Assembly: GCF_905397375.1 (NCBI RefSeq)
Contig: NZ_CAJPVG010000019.1
Location: 1-43,326, forward strand
Source of the DNA: Ralstonia mannitolilytica
Lineage (GTDB): Bacteria; Pseudomonadota; Gammaproteobacteria; Burkholderiales; Burkholderiaceae
Reading direction: 5' to 3'
Length of the DNA: 43,326 bases
Each line of letters opens with the position of its first letter. The first letter of the stretch is position 1. A program made the translations under genes and the position numbers. A model generated the notes under the pieces. The model searched no databases, was not told the origin of the DNA, and worked only from the letters and a program-made list of their open reading frames with translations. This document shows, piece by piece, positions 41,096 through 43,326 of the stretch.

Positions 41096-42055
41096 TTACG
41101 CTGCCGCACGCAGCGGTTCAATCAGGGCTTCGAGCTTGATCGCGTCCGCGGCAAACAGGCGGATGCCCTCGGCGAGCTTTTCCGTTGCCATCGCGTCGGC
41201 GTTCATGTGCCAGCGGAACGATTTCTCGTCGGCCGGCAGACGCGCGATGTTGGCCGCGTTGGCGTGTTCGGGCGACAGCTTGCGCTCGACCGGCGCATCC
41301 GATTGCTGCAGTTGCGCGAGCAGCTCGGGGCTGATGGTCAGCAGGTCGCAGCCGGCCAGTTCGATGATCTGCGAGGTGTTGCGGAAGCTGGCGCCCATCA
41401 CCTCGGTCGGGTAGTCGAATTTCTTGTAGTAGTTGTAGATGCGCAGCACGGATTGCACGCCCGGGTCGTTTGCCCCGCCTTGGGCGACCGGGTCCCAGTT
41501 GGCGCCGGCGTCTTTCTTGTACCAGTCGTAGATGCGGCCGACGAAGGGCGAGATGAGTTGCACGCCTGCTTCCGCGCACGCCACCGCCTGCGCGAGCGAG
41601 AACAGCAGCGTCATGTTGCAGCGGATGCCTTCGGCGCGAAGCAGGTCCGCCGCGCGGATGCCTTCCCAGGTCGACGCAATCTTGATCAGCACGCGCTCGC
41701 GCGCCACGCCGCGCGCTTCGTACAGTGCGATCAGGTGCTTGGCCTTTGCGACAGTGGCTTCGGTGTCGAACGACAGGCGCGCATCGACCTCGGTCGACAC
41801 ACGGCCCGGGATGATCGACAGGATCTCGCATCCGAAGGTCACCAGCACGGCATCGGTGATGTCTTCCACGCTGTCGCTGCGGGCATCGCGCACGGCCTTC
41901 TCCAGCAACGGACGATATTCGGCCTTCTGCACGGCCTTGAGAATCAGCGACGGGTTGGTCGTCGCGTCGTGCGGCGCGTAGGCGCGCATGGCCTGGAAAT
42001 CGCCCGTGTCGGCGACGACGGTGGTGAACTGCTTAAGTTGATCGAGCTGATTCAT
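41096..42055 (-). CDS. tal: Transaldolase
   Basis: 319 residues, TalB type. Seen: VVADTGDF with D16, ATTNPSLILKA (31-41), GRVSTEVDARLSFD (84-97), the Schiff-base lysine K125 in RVLIKIASTWEGIRAA, NMTLLFSLAQAVACAEAG, SPFVGRIYDWYKK, and MGASFRNTSQI. It transfers a dihydroxyacetone unit between sugar phosphates in the pentose-phosphate pathway. The ATG at 42055 gives the normal N-terminus MNQLDQLKQF; an upstream extension of ten codons is rejected. It is divergent from rpiA, another pentose-phosphate gene, with a 155-bp shared control region. Confidence 0.96.
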   Translation of the reverse strand: MNQLDQLKQFTTVVADTGDFQAMRAYAPHDATTNPSLILKAVQKAEYRPLLEKAVRDARSDSVEDITDAVLVTFGCEILSIIPGRVSTEVDARLSFDTEATVAKAKHLIALYEARGVARERVLIKIASTWEGIRAADLLRAEGIRCNMTLLFSLAQAVACAEAGVQLISPFVGRIYDWYKKDAGANWDPVAQGGANDPGVQSVLRIYNYYKKFDYPTEVMGASFRNTSQIIELAGCDLLTISPELLAQLQQSDAPVERKLSPEHANAANIARLPADEKSFRWHMNADAMATEKLAEGIRLFAADAIKLEALIEPLRAAA

Positions 42056-42162
42056 GATCCGACGAAGTGCATGCCAGCGAAGCACTGGAGGTGGAGGGAT
42101 GAATCGATTGTACTCCGCACGTTTCGCTGCGCCAGCCGGGGAGGGCCGCCCAGGCGATCCGG

Positions 42163-42168
42163 TACACT
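42163..42168 (+). promoter_or_regulatory. rpiA promoter, -10-like box
   Basis: TACACT lies 42 nt before the rpiA ATG in the 155-bp gap shared with the divergent tal. The ribosome site may be TTGGGG (42196-42201). Weak -35. Confidence 0.35.
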
Positions 42169-42210
42169 ACCGGGTTTTCCGATCCGGACCGGTTTCTTGG
42201 GGTATTTGCG

Positions 42211-42897
42211 ATGACGCAGGATGAACTGAAAGCGTTGGTGGCGCAGGCCGCCGCAGATTACGTATTGGCCAACGTGCCCGCGGGCGCCGTGCTGGGTGTC
42301 GGCACGGGTTCGACGGCCAATCTGTTCATCGATGCGATGGCACCGCACAAGGCGCGCTTTGCCGGCGCGGTGTCGAGCTCGGAGGCCTCGACGCGTCGCC
42401 TGCAGGGCCATGGGTTCACGGTGCTCGATCTGAATGAGGTCGACGCTATTCCCGTGTATGTGGACGGTGCGGACGAAATCGATGCCTCCGGCGCGATGAT
42501 CAAGGGCGGTGGCGGTGCGCTCACGCGGGAGAAGATCGTCGCTTCGGTGGCCGATGTCTTTGTCTGCATCGCCGACGGCAGCAAGCTCGTCGAGACGATG
42601 GGCGCGTTCCCGCTGCCCGTGGAGGTGGTGCCGATGGCACGTGCGGCCGTTGCGCGTCAGCTTGCGGCGCTGGGCGGCCAGCCGCGCCTGCGCATGACCA
42701 AGGAAGGCCAGATCTACAAGACCGACAACGGCAATGTGATCCTGGATGTGGCAGGCCTGCGGATTGCCGATCCGAAGGCGTTGGAATGCACCGTCAACGA
42801 CATCCCGGGCGTAGTGACGGTCGGCCTGTTCGCCAAGCGCGGCGCCAATGTGCTGCTGCTCGGTACGGAAGCGGGCGTGCAGCGCCGCGATTTCTAG
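42211..42897 (+). CDS. rpiA: Ribose-5-phosphate isomerase A
   Basis: 228 residues, full length. Seen: VGTGSTANLFIDAM (30-43), SSSEASTRRL (55-64), and the active-site residues D85 and D88 in DGADEID and K98 and E107 in KGGGGALTREKI; near the end TVNDIPGVVTVGLFAKR. It interconverts ribose 5-phosphate and ribulose 5-phosphate. Gene neighbourhood with tal makes a small pentose-phosphate unit. The gene is intact, but an IS3-family element begins only ~31 bp after its stop codon. Confidence 0.97.
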   Translation: MTQDELKALVAQAAADYVLANVPAGAVLGVGTGSTANLFIDAMAPHKARFAGAVSSSEASTRRLQGHGFTVLDLNEVDAIPVYVDGADEIDASGAMIKGGGGALTREKIVASVADVFVCIADGSKLVETMGAFPLPVEVVPMARAAVARQLAALGGQPRLRMTKEGQIYKTDNGNVILDVAGLRIADPKALECTVNDIPGVVTVGLFAKRGANVLLLGTEAGVQRRDF

Positions 42898-42959
42898 GGC
42901 CCGCATGCAGCGCTGACACGGCGCAGCCTGTCAAGTCCTGATATAGGTTGACACTCAGT

Positions 42960-43326
42960 TCAGCCACTAGACGCCCGATGCACCGCATCGGGCGCTTTGT
43001 ATTTCAGGGCCTGATGCGGCCGCTCATGGTTGCAGATGTGCACGGACTGGGCCACTATGCGCTCGGCCTGCTGCAGATCGGCGGGGCGGCTGAGCAAGGA
43101 CTGGCCCTTGAGGATTCCGTTGACGCGCTCGGCCAGGGCGTTCTGATAGCAGTCGTAGCCGTCGGTCATCGAGCATGTCAGGCCGTGCCGTTTGTGGATG
43201 CGCTGATACTCGCTCGAGCAATATTGGATGCCGCGATCCGAGTGGTGCACCAGCTGCTGCTTGGTCTGGCGCGTCTTGAGCGCCATCTTCAGTGCTCGGC
43301 TGACCGACTCGGCATGCAGGCTCTCG
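42960..43326 (-). CDS. IS3-family transposase OrfB, C-terminal part (partial)
   Basis: The frame is open to the window edge, so the N-terminus is missing; ~121 codons are present. It reads from LHAESVSRALK through VHHSDRGIQYCSSEYQRIH, SMTDGYDCYQNALAERVNG and NHERPHQALKYKAPDAVH to TGA at 42960. This is the second half of the rve/DDE core: the second Asp is in HSDRG and the Glu in NALAERVNG. The partner orfA and programmed -1 frameshift, typical of the family, would lie beyond the window. The part seen has no internal stop, so the copy may be active. Confidence 0.93.
   Translation of the reverse strand, partial: ESLHAESVSRALKMALKTRQTKQQLVHHSDRGIQYCSSEYQRIHKRHGLTCSMTDGYDCYQNALAERVNGILKGQSLLSRPADLQQAERIVAQSVHICNHERPHQALKYKAPDAVHRASSG
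42972..43004 (+). terminator. Hairpin in the 3' end of the transposase gene
   Basis: CGCCCGATG (42972-42980) pairs perfectly with CATCGGGCG (42986-42994), five-base loop, followed on the + strand by CTTTGTATTT. It could stop transcription coming from rpiA before it runs antisense through the IS. Confidence 0.45.

Larger units (their letters stand above)
42929..43326 (-). mobile_element. IS3-family insertion sequence, right (3') part
   Basis: The transposase gene (below) and its downstream flank run off the window. The likely outer end is at 42929, where the + strand begins TGTCAAG; on the IS strand the element then ends in ...TTGACA, with the terminal CA common in IS3 elements. TGTCAA and TTGACA also occur as a short inverted pair at 42929-42934 and 42948-42953. 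The left end and target duplication are outside. Confidence 0.7.

Overview
This is a GC-rich chromosomal segment of a betaproteobacterium. Gene content and synteny (dnaX-ybaB-recR; surE-pcm-nlpD-rpoS; ndk-rlmN-pilW-rodZ-ispG-hisS-yfgM-bamB-der-hfq-hflX-hflK-hflC-hisZ-purA; rnr-rlmB) fit Burkholderiaceae, most likely Ralstonia. The genus is an inference from protein style and gene order; no search was run. Most of the window is core genome and is densely packed, mainly on the + strand.

Layout: (1) 1-2060, replication and repair operon: end of dnaX, ybaB, a small ABM-domain gene, recR. (2) 2076-8572, an accessory metabolic and transport block: an OprB-type porin gene broken by an in-frame amber codon, a divergent LysR regulator, a class III CoA-transferase, and a NitT/TauT-type ABC importer (binding protein, ATPase, permease). 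(3) 8619-11531, electrophile and quinone response: a NemR-like TetR repressor, a NemA-like old yellow enzyme and a convergent quinone oxidoreductase. (4) 11739-15431, surE-pcm-nlpD-rpoS (stationary phase). (5) 15449-18590, an EEP-family hydrolase, rlmD and a BI-1/YccA membrane protein. (6) 18956-28592, ndk and the rlmN-to-der cluster (rRNA/tRNA methylation, type IV pilus, cell shape, isoprenoids, His-tRNA, outer-membrane assembly, ribosome GTPase). (7) 28879-36433, hfq, hflX, hflK, hflC, a DUF2065 protein, hisZ, purA and a phosphoribosyltransferase. (8) 36802-42897, tRNA-Leu(CAG), rnr, rlmB, a SIR2 deacylase, transaldolase and rpiA. (9) 42929 to the end, the 3' part of an IS3-family insertion sequence.

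The most unusual signals are: the single-base amber lesion in the porin; three genes (nemR, surE, rlmB) whose only good -10 box lies 6-10 nt before the ATG, which predicts leaderless mRNAs; a terminator between the binding-protein gene and the rest of its transporter operon; several perfect inverted repeats in gaps (upstream of hfq and of the phosphoribosyltransferase); a possible 29-codon small ORF with a strong ribosome binding site upstream of ndk; and an IS3 copy 31 bp after rpiA. I saw no CRISPR array, prophage, toxin-antitoxin pair, secretion cluster or other clearly new multigene defence system. The nearest thing to an undescribed system is the CoA-transferase/ABC importer/porin/LysR block, whose substrate cannot be read from the sequence.
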